Below the pieces are notes generated by a model that worked only from the letters and a program-made list of their open reading frames with translations, had not been told where the DNA came from and made no database searches. A stretch of 64,000 nt of DNA from an uncultured Desulfuromonas sp. (GTDB lineage Bacteria; Desulfobacterota; Desulfuromonadia; Desulfuromonadales; Desulfuromonadaceae): contig NZ_OY781461.1 in assembly GCF_963676955.1 (NCBI RefSeq), positions 3,652,225 through 3,716,224 on the forward strand. The letters are read 5' to 3'. Every line of letters starts with the position of its first letter. The stretch's first letter is position 1. The position numbers were made by a program, and so were the translations under genes. Shown here piece by piece: positions 25,281 to 35,028 of this stretch.

Positions 25281-25315
25281 TGCAACAGTTCAATCAAGAG
25301 ATTGTCACGATCCGA

Positions 25316-26506
25316 TCAGGTCCGGTAATCGGCGTTGATCTTGACATAGTCGTAGGTCAGATCCGAGGTGTAGTAGTGTGCCCGGCCAGCGCCGAGATGC
25401 AGATCCACCGTGACACGGAACTCAGGCTTTTTCAGAACCTCTGTCGCCAAAGCTTCCTGCTCGGGTCCAGTGGTCAAACCGCCGGCCACCACCTGGACAT
25501 CGTCAAAGAAGATATCAATTTTGTTGGGATCAACGTCAACGCCTGAATAGCCGACCGCGGCAATAATCCGCCCCCAGTTGGCATCCTCGCCAAAAAAGGC
25601 GGTCTTAACCAGACTGGACGTGGCCACACTGCGCGCGGCGATCTTGGCTTCGACATCGCTGTTGGCACCGCACAGTTCGATCTGCACCAGCTTAGTGGCG
25701 CCCTCGCCGTCCCGGACAATCATCTTGGCCAGATCGAGAAGGACTGCGGCGACCGCTTCGGCGAACTGATCCGCTTCACGACTGCCGGACTGAATGGTTG
25801 CGTTGCCGGCGGCGCCATTGGCCAGCAGCAACACCATGTCGTTGGTGGAGGTATCGCCATCAACGGTGATCGAGTTGAAGGAGTTATCCACTGCCGTGGT
25901 CAATGTCGGCTGCAACAGCTCCGCAGCCACGTCGGCATCGGTCATGACAAAACCGAGCATGGTCGCCATGTTGGGATGGATCATCCCCGCACCTTTGGCA
26001 ATGGCCATCACCTGACAGGTTTTACCGCCCACCTCAATGGTGCGACAGGAGGTCTTGCTGAAACTGTCGGTGGTCATGATCGCTTCGGCGACGGCGGTCG
26101 CCTTATCATCGGCCAGTCCCCGGCACAACGCGGGGATGGCACCGGTCAACCGTTCCACAGGCAGGGGAACACCGATGACACCGGTAGACGATACGGCGAC
26201 GAGTTTTTCATCGATGGACAACGCCTTGGCCAATTCGGCACCACTGGTGCGCGCCACCTCTAAACCGGCTTCACCGGTACAGGCATTGGCATTGCCGCTG
26301 TTGATCAGCACGGCCTGGCACAGTCCCTCGGCGATGCGAGGTTTGGTGACAATCAACGGAGCGGCAATCACCTTGTTACGGGTAAACACCCCGGCACAGC
26401 GGGCGGGTGTTTCGGAAACGATCAGGGCACAATCGTTGCGCCCCGGTCCTTTAATCGCTGCTTCGGCAGCGGAAAATGTAAATCCTTGTACAACGGGAAC
26501 TGTCAT
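25316..26506 (-). CDS. argJ: Glutamate N-acetyltransferase / amino-acid N-acetyltransferase (ArgJ)
   Basis: This 396-residue enzyme moves the acetyl group from N-acetylornithine to glutamate in the cyclic arginine pathway and may also acetylate glutamate with acetyl-CoA. The precursor cleaves itself before a threonine in GMIHPNMATMLGF, the conserved site of the family, giving alpha and beta chains. Other conserved parts are NSGNANACTG and DGDTSTNDM, as well as ANWGRI. Length is typical. GGGAG precedes the ATG. It lies 27 bases after secA on the same strand and may be co-transcribed with it. Whether it is mono- or bifunctional cannot be told from the sequence alone. Confidence 0.97.
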   Translation of the reverse strand: MTVPVVQGFTFSAAEAAIKGPGRNDCALIVSETPARCAGVFTRNKVIAAPLIVTKPRIAEGLCQAVLINSGNANACTGEAGLEVARTSGAELAKALSIDEKLVAVSSTGVIGVPLPVERLTGAIPALCRGLADDKATAVAEAIMTTDSFSKTSCRTIEVGGKTCQVMAIAKGAGMIHPNMATMLGFVMTDADVAAELLQPTLTTAVDNSFNSITVDGDTSTNDMVLLLANGAAGNATIQSGSREADQFAEAVAAVLLDLAKMIVRDGEGATKLVQIELCGANSDVEAKIAARSVATSSLVKTAFFGEDANWGRIIAAVGYSGVDVDPNKIDIFFDDVQVVAGGLTTGPEQEALATEVLKKPEFRVTVDLHLGAGRAHYYTSDLTYDYVKINADYRT

Positions 26507-26533
26507 GGTTCATCTCCCTGGCGCGGGTCGTTA

Positions 26534-29218
26534 TCAGCGCCCGCAGCATTTCTTGTATTTTTTGCCACTGCCGCACGGGCAGGGATCGTTGCGACCGACT
26601 TTATCTTCATCGCGCTTGACCGGTTGGGCCGGTTTATCGGCCTCGTCGCTACGATTCATGACCACTTTGCGTTTTTTCTGTTCTTCCTCCATCCGCTCAA
26701 CATCATCCTGTTGCACCAGCTGGATCATGAACAATTTCTGCAGTACTTCCTGGCGAATGCGGCCCATCATCTGCATAAACAGGTTGTAAGCCTCGCGTTT
26801 GTACTCCTCTTTGGGATTTTTCTGGCCGTAACCACGCAAGCCAATGCCCTCTTTGAGATGATCGATGGATAACAGGTGATCTTTCCACTGGCTGTCGATC
26901 ACCTGCAGCAGCAATACGGTCATCAAATGTTCGAGCACTGCCGGGGTGAACTCTTCTTCCTTGTCGATCAACCGTTTGAACACCTGTTTCTTCAGTGATT
27001 CAGTCAGTTCCTCGGTATTCGGCTTGCTCTCCAGATCGGGCATTTCCGGTTGGAAGTTGAATTGAGAGATAAAGTCATCCACCAGGCTCGACACATTCCA
27101 GTCCTCAGGCGAAACCTTCTCCGGGCAGAACGTGGCGACAATATCTTCCACCATCTCTTCGATAATGGCGTTGTAAGTGCCGCGAATATTTTCTCCGGCC
27201 AGAACTTCACGCCGTTGCTCGTAGATCACCTCGCGCTGACGGTTCATAACGTCATCGTATTCGATGAGGTGTTTACGAATATCGAAGTTGTGCCCTTCGA
27301 CCTTTTTCTGGGCATTTTCAATGGCCCGCGAAATCATGCCGTGCTCAATGGGCTCGTTCTCGGGGATCTTGAGTTTATCCATGATAAACGCCACCCGGTG
27401 ACTGCCGAAAATACGCAGCAAGTCGTCTTCAAGACTCAGATAAAAACGGCTGGCGCCGGGATCGCCCTGACGGCCGGAACGACCACGCAGCTGATTGTCG
27501 ATACGCCGTGATTCATGGCGCTCAGTACCGAGGATGTACAAACCACCGGCTTCAAGCACCTGCTGCTTTTCCGCCGCGCACTCCGCGGTGAATTTCTTCA
27601 GTAGTTCTTCATAACGCTCATCCTCGGTGTCACCGTTGACCACCGCTTTCGCCAGCATGTCGGGATTCCCGCCCAGCACAATATCGGTACCACGGCCGGC
27701 CATGTTGGTGGCAATGGTCACGGAGCCGAGACGACCGGCCTGGGCAACGATCTCCGCCTCTTTTTCATGATGCTTGGCGTTGAGGACATGATGCGGCACC
27801 CCGGCCTTCTTCAGCTGGGCGGCCAGGCGTTCGGAGTTTTCAATGGAGATGGTCCCCACCAGCACCGGCTGACCGCTTTTATGACACGCGCGAATGTCTT
27901 CGATGACGGCGTTGAATTTTTCCTGCTCGGTCTTGTAGATCATATCGGCATAATCGGTACGCTGATTGGGCCGATTGGTCGGGATTACCACAACACTGAG
28001 CTTGTAGATTTCGTTGAACTCCGCCGCTTCCGTATCCGCCGTACCGGTCATCCCGGCCAGTTTGTCATACATGCGGAAGTAATTCTGGAACGTGATGGTC
28101 GCCAGCGTCTGGTTCTCGCTTTCGATCTTCACGCCCTCCTTGGCTTCAACCGCCTGATGCAGACCGTCACTCCAGCGCCGCCCCGGCATCAGACGACCGG
28201 TGAACTCATCGACGATCATGACTTCGCCGTCTTTCACCACGTAATCGACTTCATTTTTGAACAACGCATGGGCTTTAAGCGCCTGGTTGACGTGGTGGAG
28301 CAGTTCGATATGACGCGGATCGTAAAGGTTATCAACGCCGAGCATTTTCTCGACCGCAGCTACACCATCTTCCGTTAGAGCAGAGGTCTTGGCCTTCTCA
28401 TCAACGGTGAAGTCGCCGGTAAATTCCTTGAGCGTCTGACCGATCTTGCCGTCACGGTGTTCGATCACCTCGCCTTTTTTCAGGCGCGGGATAATCGCGT
28501 TGACCCGATAATAGAGCTCACTCGACGCCTCGCTGGGACCGGAGATGATCAACGGTGTCCGTGCTTCGTCAATGAGAATGGAGTCCACCTCATCGACAAT
28601 GGCAAAGTTGAGGTCACGCTGCACGTACTGGCTGAGTTCAAACTTCATGTTGTCGCGCAGATAGTCGAAACCGAACTCATTGTTGGTGCCATAGGTCACA
28701 TCAGCGGCATAAGCCGCCTTGCGCTCCTCATCGGTGATACCGTGAATAATGCAACCGACGGTCAAGCCGAGGAAGCGATGCACCTGGCCCATCCAGTCGG
28801 AGTCACGCTTGGCCAGATAATCGTTGACGGTAATGACATGCACGCCTTTGCCGCTCAGGGCATTGAGGTAGGTAGGCAGGGTGGCCACCAGGGTTTTACC
28901 CTCACCGGTTTTCATTTCAGCAATCTTGCCGCTGTGCAGCACCATGCCACCAATCATCTGAACATCGAAATGGCGCATCCCCAACACGCGCTTGGCCGCC
29001 TCGCGAACCACGGCAAACGCTTCGGGAAGCAGATCATCCAGCGTCTCGCCATCGGCCAGGCGTTGTTTGAATTCATCGGTTTTTGCTTTGAGCGCCGCAT
29101 CATCCAACGGTTCAATCTGCTCTTCAAGCGCATTAATCTGATCGACGATTTTACGCAACCGCTTCAGTTCACGATCATTCTGACTGCCAAAAATCTTCTT
29201 AGAGAGGGAACGGATCAT
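26534..29218 (-). CDS. secA: Preprotein translocase ATPase SecA
   Basis: This 894-residue motor pushes unfolded proteins through SecYEG. The Walker A motif is in [13 protein letters not shown], the DEAD-type Walker B in [15 protein letters not shown], and later helicase motifs in [14 protein letters not shown] and [13 protein letters not shown]. The extreme C-terminus has the zinc-binding SecB/ribosome contact motif [17 protein letters not shown] precedes the ATG at 29218. The gene is likely expressed from the divergent intergenic region at 29219-29557 and is followed closely by argJ. Confidence 0.98.
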   Translation of the reverse strand: MIRSLSKKIFGSQNDRELKRLRKIVDQINALEEQIEPLDDAALKAKTDEFKQRLADGETLDDLLPEAFAVVREAAKRVLGMRHFDVQMIGGMVLHSGKIAEMKTGEGKTLVATLPTYLNALSGKGVHVITVNDYLAKRDSDWMGQVHRFLGLTVGCIIHGITDEERKAAYAADVTYGTNNEFGFDYLRDNMKFELSQYVQRDLNFAIVDEVDSILIDEARTPLIISGPSEASSELYYRVNAIIPRLKKGEVIEHRDGKIGQTLKEFTGDFTVDEKAKTSALTEDGVAAVEKMLGVDNLYDPRHIELLHHVNQALKAHALFKNEVDYVVKDGEVMIVDEFTGRLMPGRRWSDGLHQAVEAKEGVKIESENQTLATITFQNYFRMYDKLAGMTGTADTEAAEFNEIYKLSVVVIPTNRPNQRTDYADMIYKTEQEKFNAVIEDIRACHKSGQPVLVGTISIENSERLAAQLKKAGVPHHVLNAKHHEKEAEIVAQAGRLGSVTIATNMAGRGTDIVLGGNPDMLAKAVVNGDTEDERYEELLKKFTAECAAEKQQVLEAGGLYILGTERHESRRIDNQLRGRSGRQGDPGASRFYLSLEDDLLRIFGSHRVAFIMDKLKIPENEPIEHGMISRAIENAQKKVEGHNFDIRKHLIEYDDVMNRQREVIYEQRREVLAGENIRGTYNAIIEEMVEDIVATFCPEKVSPEDWNVSSLVDDFISQFNFQPEMPDLESKPNTEELTESLKKQVFKRLIDKEEEFTPAVLEHLMTVLLLQVIDSQWKDHLLSIDHLKEGIGLRGYGQKNPKEEYKREAYNLFMQMMGRIRQEVLQKLFMIQLVQQDDVERMEEEQKKRKVVMNRSDEADKPAQPVKRDEDKVGRNDPCPCGSGKKYKKCCGR

Positions 29219-29557
29219 TCAAGGTCTCCGGTAAGTTTTGAATCACCTGACAGGCCACGCGGGCTTCAGGGTCGTAGGTACGGCACAGGGCCATCAAACA
29301 GGATGTTGAAAATGCCCCGTCCGGGACCTTTTCATTGGTCTGCTAAAAGACTAGAAAATTTACCACAGTCGCTTCACAGCGACAAGAGGTATCCCAATGG
29401 TGTTCCAAGGATTTTACGGCAAGCTAACATCACAGACGACAGAGCGAATTCGTTCAAAGAATCTTTTCATCCTCTCACCGCTGAAGGATTTGCCTCACCA
29501 CCATACGGCTGTTAATTTTGAACTGTAAAACAGGACAACCCGTATCAGGAGTTTTTT
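29219..29557. other. Divergent intergenic region between secA and the lipoprotein gene
   Basis: These 339 bases hold a candidate secA promoter on the minus strand (29357-29385) and must hold the start signals of the lipoprotein gene. I see no RNA gene, and no SecM-like leader frame is convincing. Confidence 0.5.
29357..29385 (-). promoter_or_regulatory. Candidate secA promoter
   Basis: On the minus strand TTGTCG is separated by 17 bases from TAAATT; each box matches four of six consensus positions. It would start transcription about 130 bases before secA. This is a moderate match only. Confidence 0.35.
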
Positions 29558-31081
29558 ATGCAGATGTCCCCGATGCCTCGCCGACTGACGCCTCTTGCCG
29601 TCGTCCTCTTTGTTCTGCTTTTAACCGGCTGTGCCTCTCACGCGCCTCTGTCACCGACAACGCAACAGGACGTCTGTACGACACTGTGGCAGGAATTTGA
29701 TCACCAGGCCGACACATTCGGCGTCCGCGATGTCGCCAGTCAATCCATTGAAGGCTTCAGCTATCTACGCAGTGACCGTTTTCTTGCCGACCGGATGAGG
29801 CAGGCAGAGGCTATTGACACTCAGCATTTTATCGCCCACCAGATGCGTCAGCGTGATCTGGACGCCCGTTACCGGGAGTTGTTGCGCCTGCCCGAACAGG
29901 CACGACAGAAATTAAGCCGCTGGGCCGCCAGTCCCGACCTCACCGCCCTCAAAGCCGCCCTGTCGCGTTGCTCGGCACAACTGATGCGTGACGATTTTCA
30001 GGACCAAACCGTCTATGCTCGCCTGCAACCGGCCATGAACCTCAAGGATGATTACCGTTTCTGGCAGCGAACGTTGGGGCTGTATCCGCTGTTTGTCCTG
30101 CCGGTGGGTTATCTGGCAACGGATGCCCATGAGGAGATTCAACACCAGGTCAAGGCGTTCAGTGAGGCAAACCTCAGCTCTGAGAAAGTTTTCTGCTATG
30201 CCCCCGCAACCAAGCCGCCCCTGACCGCGAATGCGATTAAAACCATGGTCACATCATCGCGTGATAATGCCGCCGGGCTGCACCGGCTCAAGGATGACGA
30301 GGGTCAGCATCTGGCGGAAAGTTTTGCTCCCGTGTTGCGCCAGATTCACGAGCTGACAAGTGATCGGATCGGTGCCATCGCGGTTCTCGGAGAGGACGGT
30401 GACACGGTACAGTTCGCCGTCAAGACCGACACGCCGGTGGTCTATTACTATTTCAGCGAAATCATTTTGCAGGGGCTGCCCGCGTTGCAGATCAACTATG
30501 TATTCTGGTATCCGGGACGCTACAATGGCGAATCGTCGTGGATTGAGCGCGGTCATCTCGACGGCATCACTCTGCGTTACACCCTCGACCGCAACGGCCG
30601 GCCGGTCATGGTTGACCTGATCAACAATTGCGGCTGTTATTACGGCATGCTTCCCGACGGCGGATACTTTGATCTCGACACTCTCAAAGATGTCGACAAA
30701 CGTGATCAAATTCTGCAACAGCTGCCACAGCCGGCCGAACAACAACGCCTGTTATTCACCTTCAGCCCGCGCCACCTGCTGCTCAATGCACGCATCGCCA
30801 CGCAAGCAACCACTGCCGAACAACACTACCAATTACGCCCTTATGAAGAGCTGGAACAGTTGCCAATGGGTAATGATGCTTTTACCAGCCTATTTGATGA
30901 ACGGGGCATTGTTCCCGGCACTCGGCGTATTGAAGCCGGGCTGTTGTTTTCCATGGGCATCCCTGAAGTGGGCAGTATGCGCCAACGGGGACATCAGCCC
31001 ATCACCCTGATTGGCCGCGAACACTTCGATGACCCGTTGCTGTTTGACAACCTGTTCCACTATCTTCAGGAATCACGGTAG
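29558..31081 (+). CDS. Putative lipoprotein of unknown function
   Basis: This 507-residue protein starts with a basic stretch and a hydrophobic segment ending in LLTGCASH, a good lipobox with Cys at about residue 25, so it should be lipid-anchored in the envelope. The mature part has no membrane helix and no domain I can name. It contains a paired-cysteine region (NNCGCYYGMLPDGGYFD) and several aromatic-rich segments. CAGGAG lies six bases before the ATG. It is a single gene, divergent from secA. The function is unknown. Confidence 0.82.
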   Translation: MQMSPMPRRLTPLAVVLFVLLLTGCASHAPLSPTTQQDVCTTLWQEFDHQADTFGVRDVASQSIEGFSYLRSDRFLADRMRQAEAIDTQHFIAHQMRQRDLDARYRELLRLPEQARQKLSRWAASPDLTALKAALSRCSAQLMRDDFQDQTVYARLQPAMNLKDDYRFWQRTLGLYPLFVLPVGYLATDAHEEIQHQVKAFSEANLSSEKVFCYAPATKPPLTANAIKTMVTSSRDNAAGLHRLKDDEGQHLAESFAPVLRQIHELTSDRIGAIAVLGEDGDTVQFAVKTDTPVVYYYFSEIILQGLPALQINYVFWYPGRYNGESSWIERGHLDGITLRYTLDRNGRPVMVDLINNCGCYYGMLPDGGYFDLDTLKDVDKRDQILQQLPQPAEQQRLLFTFSPRHLLLNARIATQATTAEQHYQLRPYEELEQLPMGNDAFTSLFDERGIVPGTRRIEAGLLFSMGIPEVGSMRQRGHQPITLIGREHFDDPLLFDNLFHYLQESR

Positions 31082-31260
31082 GAAGAGACGTTTATGGGGA
31101 AGTAGAGAAATGGTTTGACGAGACGAGTGAAGACAATAAACGCATTGAATTCACTCGAGTGTTAAACAAACGGTTAATTACTTACAGATCGCTCCAGCAT
31201 GCGACATTACGGCGTAAGCGACTGAAGTAAAGGGACTCGAAGAGAGCGAAGCCCGGGAGA

Positions 31261-31926
31261 TCACTGCAAAGGTGCAACCCGCGCCCGACCCGTCAAATCA
31301 ACCACAGCCAGTTCCGGTTCACCACGATAGAAAATTTCGGCAATTCCGCTGGCATGCACGCCAAGACTCTTTTTCACCTGAAGTTTGGCCACGGTGGTGC
31401 CGTTCGCCGTAATTGAGGCATCACAGCATTCCAGTTGTTCCGCTTCAAGCGTCGACGCCCCCAACACTTCCGCTTCGAGCAGCGAGGCAAAACCGGCCAA
31501 GCGAGCGCTGCACGCGCCATCCAGGGTCAAAACAAACGCCGGGCACAATAACCCGTCGATCTCAATGCGGTGGGCACCTTCCGCCGTTACCCCGCCCAGC
31601 TCGGCAACCTCCAGGCTGATTACCATCGGTTGCTTGAACTTCACAGCTGTTTTAGGGGCAATCAACAGCTCACCATTGTCCACCTGAGTTACCACCTCAT
31701 CAAGCAGATTTTCGTCACCACTCACCGTACAATGATTTTCCCCCGTCACGCTCACCTTCAAGGTAAAGCTTCCCTGCACCACAATGTGATCAAAGGCGGT
31801 CAACGAGCGCTGCTGTTGCCCCAACAGGCCATTGCCTTGTAGACAAGCATCCGCCCAACTCAGCGTCGGGACAGTCATCACAACAGCCAAAAACACCACA
31901 AGAGAAAAAAGACGAGATCGCCGCAT
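31261..31926 (-). CDS. DUF2807 exported beta-helix-like protein
   Basis: This 221-residue protein has a signal peptide (about 1-25, ending LSWA). The mature part is built of short repeated beta strands with small residues (LGGVTAEGAHRIEIDG, LEAEVLGASTLEAEQL), as in DUF2807 proteins of the GIN/adhesin-head type. The fold is probably a right-handed beta-helix in the periplasm or on the surface. Ligand and partner are unknown. AAGG lies eight bases before the ATG. It is a single gene between the convergent lipoprotein gene and the pur/pyrE operon. Confidence 0.82.
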   Translation of the reverse strand: MRRSRLFSLVVFLAVVMTVPTLSWADACLQGNGLLGQQQRSLTAFDHIVVQGSFTLKVSVTGENHCTVSGDENLLDEVVTQVDNGELLIAPKTAVKFKQPMVISLEVAELGGVTAEGAHRIEIDGLLCPAFVLTLDGACSARLAGFASLLEAEVLGASTLEAEQLECCDASITANGTTVAKLQVKKSLGVHASGIAEIFYRGEPELAVVDLTGRARVAPLQ

Positions 31927-32130
31927 AACGAACCTTTTTATGTTTAACGCTCATTGCCGCGACATGGCGCGGACCGACGAACGACATAGATATGTACAGT
32001 AAATGTCTGAATCGTGAGTCAATTGGTTTCTATATGTACCATTGTCGGTCCGAGGACGCCAGTGGAGAAATGTTGCAACCATGGCTGTTTGCTCTTTTCC
32101 CGACGACCGTTGTCGAAAATCCGGGTTAAA

Positions 32131-32166
32131 ACACCAAGAGGCCCCACATTCGGGACCTCTAGGTGT
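32131..32166. terminator. Terminator downstream of pyrE
   Basis: Arms ACACC-AAGAGGCCCC and GGGACCTCT-AGGTGT pair imperfectly around ACATTC. On the minus strand TTTTAA follows. It lies 24 bases past the pyrE stop and closes the purL-purQ-purF-pyrE unit. Confidence 0.78.
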
Positions 32167-32189
32167 GTCACTGAAAAATGTCGGCTCGC

Positions 32190-32747
32190 CTAGCCCGCCA
32201 CCTGGGACTTGGTGAAAATGGCGTAAAACGGCACGTTGTTTTCTTCAAAGAACTCGCGGCCCCCTTCTTCGCGGTCAACCAGCGTCACCACACCGAGCAC
32301 CTCGAGGCCTTCAGCCTGGGCACGTTCAATGGCCTTCATGGACGAACCACCCGTGGTCACGACGTCCTCGACAATCACCACTTTGGATCCGGGGGGAACA
32401 TTTTTACGGCCCTCCAGCCATTGGCCGGTCCCGTGCCCTTTGGGCTCTTTACGAATGATAAACGCCGGAATCGGCGTGCCTTCCAGCGCGCTGATCAGCG
32501 ACGTGGCGGTGGCAATGGGATCCGCCCCCATAGTCAGGCCACCGACACCGTCAACCTGGGCATCAAAGTTATCCAGCGCGTTGTAAAACGCCTTGCCGAC
32601 CAGCACCGAACCACGCGGATGCAGAGTGGTCTGCTTGCCGTCAAAATAGAAATTGCTTTTGCGGCCCGAGGCCAGGGTGACTTCGCGCTGCTCGTAGGAC
32701 AGTTCGCGAATAATCTCCATCAGTTCACTGCGTTCGTTTTCCGTCAT
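32190..32747 (-). CDS. pyrE: Orotate phosphoribosyltransferase
   Basis: This 185-residue enzyme joins orotate to PRPP to make OMP in pyrimidine synthesis. The PRPP-binding loop is seen in VVIVEDVVTTGGSS, and the flexible-loop region has IRKEPKGHGTGQWLEG. AGGAGAG precedes the ATG. It is the last gene behind purF, 25 bases away, so purine and pyrimidine synthesis genes share one transcript here. Confidence 0.95.
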   Translation of the reverse strand: MTENERSELMEIIRELSYEQREVTLASGRKSNFYFDGKQTTLHPRGSVLVGKAFYNALDNFDAQVDGVGGLTMGADPIATATSLISALEGTPIPAFIIRKEPKGHGTGQWLEGRKNVPPGSKVVIVEDVVTTGGSSMKAIERAQAEGLEVLGVVTLVDREEGGREFFEENNVPFYAIFTKSQVAG

Positions 32748-32772
32748 TGCTCTCTCCTGGAGTCTGAGTCGA

Positions 32773-34185
32773 TTAAAACAGACCTAATTGCTTATCCGCC
32801 TTGAGACGGGGAAATTTCACCGGGTAATTGCCGCTGAAGCAGGCCGTGCAGAACTGCCCTTCGCAACTGCCGCCTTCACAGCCACCGGTCGCCTTGTGCA
32901 GACCTTCCTCAGACAGATAACCAAGGCTGTCAGAGGTGACGTAGCGATTAATCTCCTCGATGGTGTGCGACGAGGCGATCAGCTCGGTACGGGTCGGCGT
33001 ATCAATGCCGTAGTAGCAGGGATAGCTGGTCGGCGGGCTGGAGATGCGTACATGCACTTCCTTGGCACCGGCATTGCGGATCATCTTGATAATTTTGCGT
33101 GCCGTGGTGCCGCGCACGATGGAGTCGTCAATGACCACCACCCGTTTGCCCTCAATCACTTCGCGCACCGGGTTGAGCTTAATCTTGACACCAAAGTGGC
33201 GAATCGACTGCTGCGGCTCGATAAAGGTCCGCCCCACGTAGTGGTTGCGGATCAGGCCCAGCTCAAAGGGAATGCCCGATTCTTCGGCGTAACCGATGGC
33301 TGCGGGCACGCCGGAATCGGGGATAGCCACCACCACATCGGCTTCTACCGGATATTCTCGAGCCAATTGCCGCCCGTATTCCTTGCGCACGCCGTACACC
33401 TCGCGACCGAAAATGGTGCTGTCGGGGCGGGCGAAATAGATGTATTCAAAGATACAAGGGGACGGCTTGGCTTCTTCCAGCGGACGATAGGAATGGAGAC
33501 CGTCTTTGTCGACGACGATCATCTCACCGGGATCGAGTTCACGGATAAACTCGGCCTCGATCAGGTCAAGGGCGCAGGTTTCCGAGGCCACCACATAAGC
33601 GCCATCCAGCTTACCGAGGATCAACGGCCGGAAACCGTTGGGATCACGTACCGCCACCATGCGCGTTTCCGTAAGGAACACCAGGCTGTAGGCACCGCGC
33701 ACCCGTTTGAGGGCATCGACGACACGATCCGCCAGGCTGTCGCTCTGCGCCCGCGCCAGCAAGTGGATGATGACTTCGGTGTCGGCAATGGTGGAAAAAA
33801 TCGAACCCAACTGCTCCAGTTCGTTGCGTAATTCCTGGGCATTGACCAGGTTGCCGTTATGAGCAATGGCAATGCTGCCACGCACGTAATCGACCATGAT
33901 CGGCTGGACGTTTTTAATGTCGTTGCCGCCGGCTGTCGAGTAACGGACGTGGCCGATGGCACTTTTGCCGGGCAACTTATCGAACACCTCGTTATTTTTA
34001 AACGCGTCGGCAACCAGCCCTTTTTTACGGTAAGCACGCAACGAGATACCGTCGGAAGCAACGATACCACAGCTTTCCTGACCACGGTGCTGCAGGGCAT
34101 AAAGACCAAGATAGGTCAGATTGGCCGCTTCGGGGTGGCCATAGATACCAAACACGCCACATTCATCTTCAAACTTGTCAAACAT
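32773..34185 (-). CDS. purF: Amidophosphoribosyltransferase
   Basis: This enzyme of about 470 residues makes phosphoribosylamine from PRPP and glutamine, the first step of purine synthesis. The start at MFDKFEDE (34185) leaves the short propeptide before the catalytic cysteine in DECGVFG. The PRPP motif is [14 protein letters not shown]-terminal cysteines ([15 protein letters not shown]) fit the iron-sulfur type of enzyme known from Bacillus. GGAG lies ten bases upstream. The frame runs 22 codons further but overlaps the sequence next to the purQ stop. It is flanked by purQ and pyrE. Confidence 0.96.
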   Translation of the reverse strand: MFDKFEDECGVFGIYGHPEAANLTYLGLYALQHRGQESCGIVASDGISLRAYRKKGLVADAFKNNEVFDKLPGKSAIGHVRYSTAGGNDIKNVQPIMVDYVRGSIAIAHNGNLVNAQELRNELEQLGSIFSTIADTEVIIHLLARAQSDSLADRVVDALKRVRGAYSLVFLTETRMVAVRDPNGFRPLILGKLDGAYVVASETCALDLIEAEFIRELDPGEMIVVDKDGLHSYRPLEEAKPSPCIFEYIYFARPDSTIFGREVYGVRKEYGRQLAREYPVEADVVVAIPDSGVPAAIGYAEESGIPFELGLIRNHYVGRTFIEPQQSIRHFGVKIKLNPVREVIEGKRVVVIDDSIVRGTTARKIIKMIRNAGAKEVHVRISSPPTSYPCYYGIDTPTRTELIASSHTIEEINRYVTSDSLGYLSEEGLHKATGGCEGGSCEGQFCTACFSGNYPVKFPRLKADKQLGLF

Positions 34186-34202
34186 CGGGTTGGTTCTCCA
34201 GA

Positions 34203-35027
34203 TCAGAGTAGATTTTCGCGGATAAAAGTGACGGCATTCTGGTACAGCCACAGTCCCATGCCCTCTTCCGGCAACTCCTCACGCGTCCAGCGTGGGTGAT
34301 GGGTACGATGGACATAGGCTTCCGGATGCGGCATCAGGCCGAACAGACGGCCCGTGGGATCGCAAATACCGGCAATAGCCGCGGTGGAGCCGTTGGGATT
34401 GAGTGGGTAATCCATGGTCGGTGCCTGATAAGCGGCATCGCAATATTTAAGCACCGTCAGGTGACGCGACTCAAGTTGATCGAGAACCGCTTGGGATTCG
34501 GTGACAAATTTCCCTTCGCCGTGACGTACCGGCAGGTAAATCCCTTTCAGACCCTTGGTAAACACGCAAGGAGAATCAGGGTCCACCTTAAGATAGGTCC
34601 AGCGATCTTCGAAGCGACCGCCATCGTTGAAGGTCAACGTCGTGGTCTGGGCTTGATCGCCATCCAGAGAAGGCAGCAGGCCCATCTTAACCATCAGTTG
34701 AAACCCGTTACACACCCCCATCACCAGCTTGCCCGCGGCCACAAAGGCGCGAATCGAATCGGCCAGAGTCTGGTCGGTGCCGGCAATCACGGCCTTATTG
34801 AGCCGGTTGGCACCGGCCTTGGCGCTGCCGAGGTCATCACCGTCGAGAAAGCCGCCGGCGAAATTAAGGAAGTGGTAGTCGTTGAGGTCAACCTCACCGG
34901 CCAGCAGGCGGGAGATATGGACGATATCGGCGACATCCGCCCCGCCCAGAAGGCAGGCGTTGGCGACTTCGCGCTCACAGTTGGTTCCGTTTCCGGAAAT
35001 GACAATTGCCCGAACCTGTTGTGCCAT
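34203..35027 (-). CDS. purQ: FGAM synthase subunit, glutamine amidotransferase (PurQ)
   Basis: This 274-residue class I glutaminase supplies ammonia to PurL. The nucleophile elbow is GVCNGFQ; the second and third catalytic residues are in [17 protein letters not shown] is a typical PurQ motif. The protein is longer than PurQ of Bacillus (about 227), as in several deltaproteobacteria. Its ATG is almost adjacent to the purL stop, so translation is probably coupled. Confidence 0.95.
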   Translation of the reverse strand: MAQQVRAIVISGNGTNCEREVANACLLGGADVADIVHISRLLAGEVDLNDYHFLNFAGGFLDGDDLGSAKAGANRLNKAVIAGTDQTLADSIRAFVAAGKLVMGVCNGFQLMVKMGLLPSLDGDQAQTTTLTFNDGGRFEDRWTYLKVDPDSPCVFTKGLKGIYLPVRHGEGKFVTESQAVLDQLESRHLTVLKYCDAAYQAPTMDYPLNPNGSTAAIAGICDPTGRLFGLMPHPEAYVHRTHHPRWTREELPEEGMGLWLYQNAVTFIRENLL

Positions 35028-35028
35028 A

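Noticed and set aside
28457-29515. 352-residue plus-strand frame over secA
   Set aside because: It is antisense to the secA motor domain. The end in the intergenic region has no supporting features.
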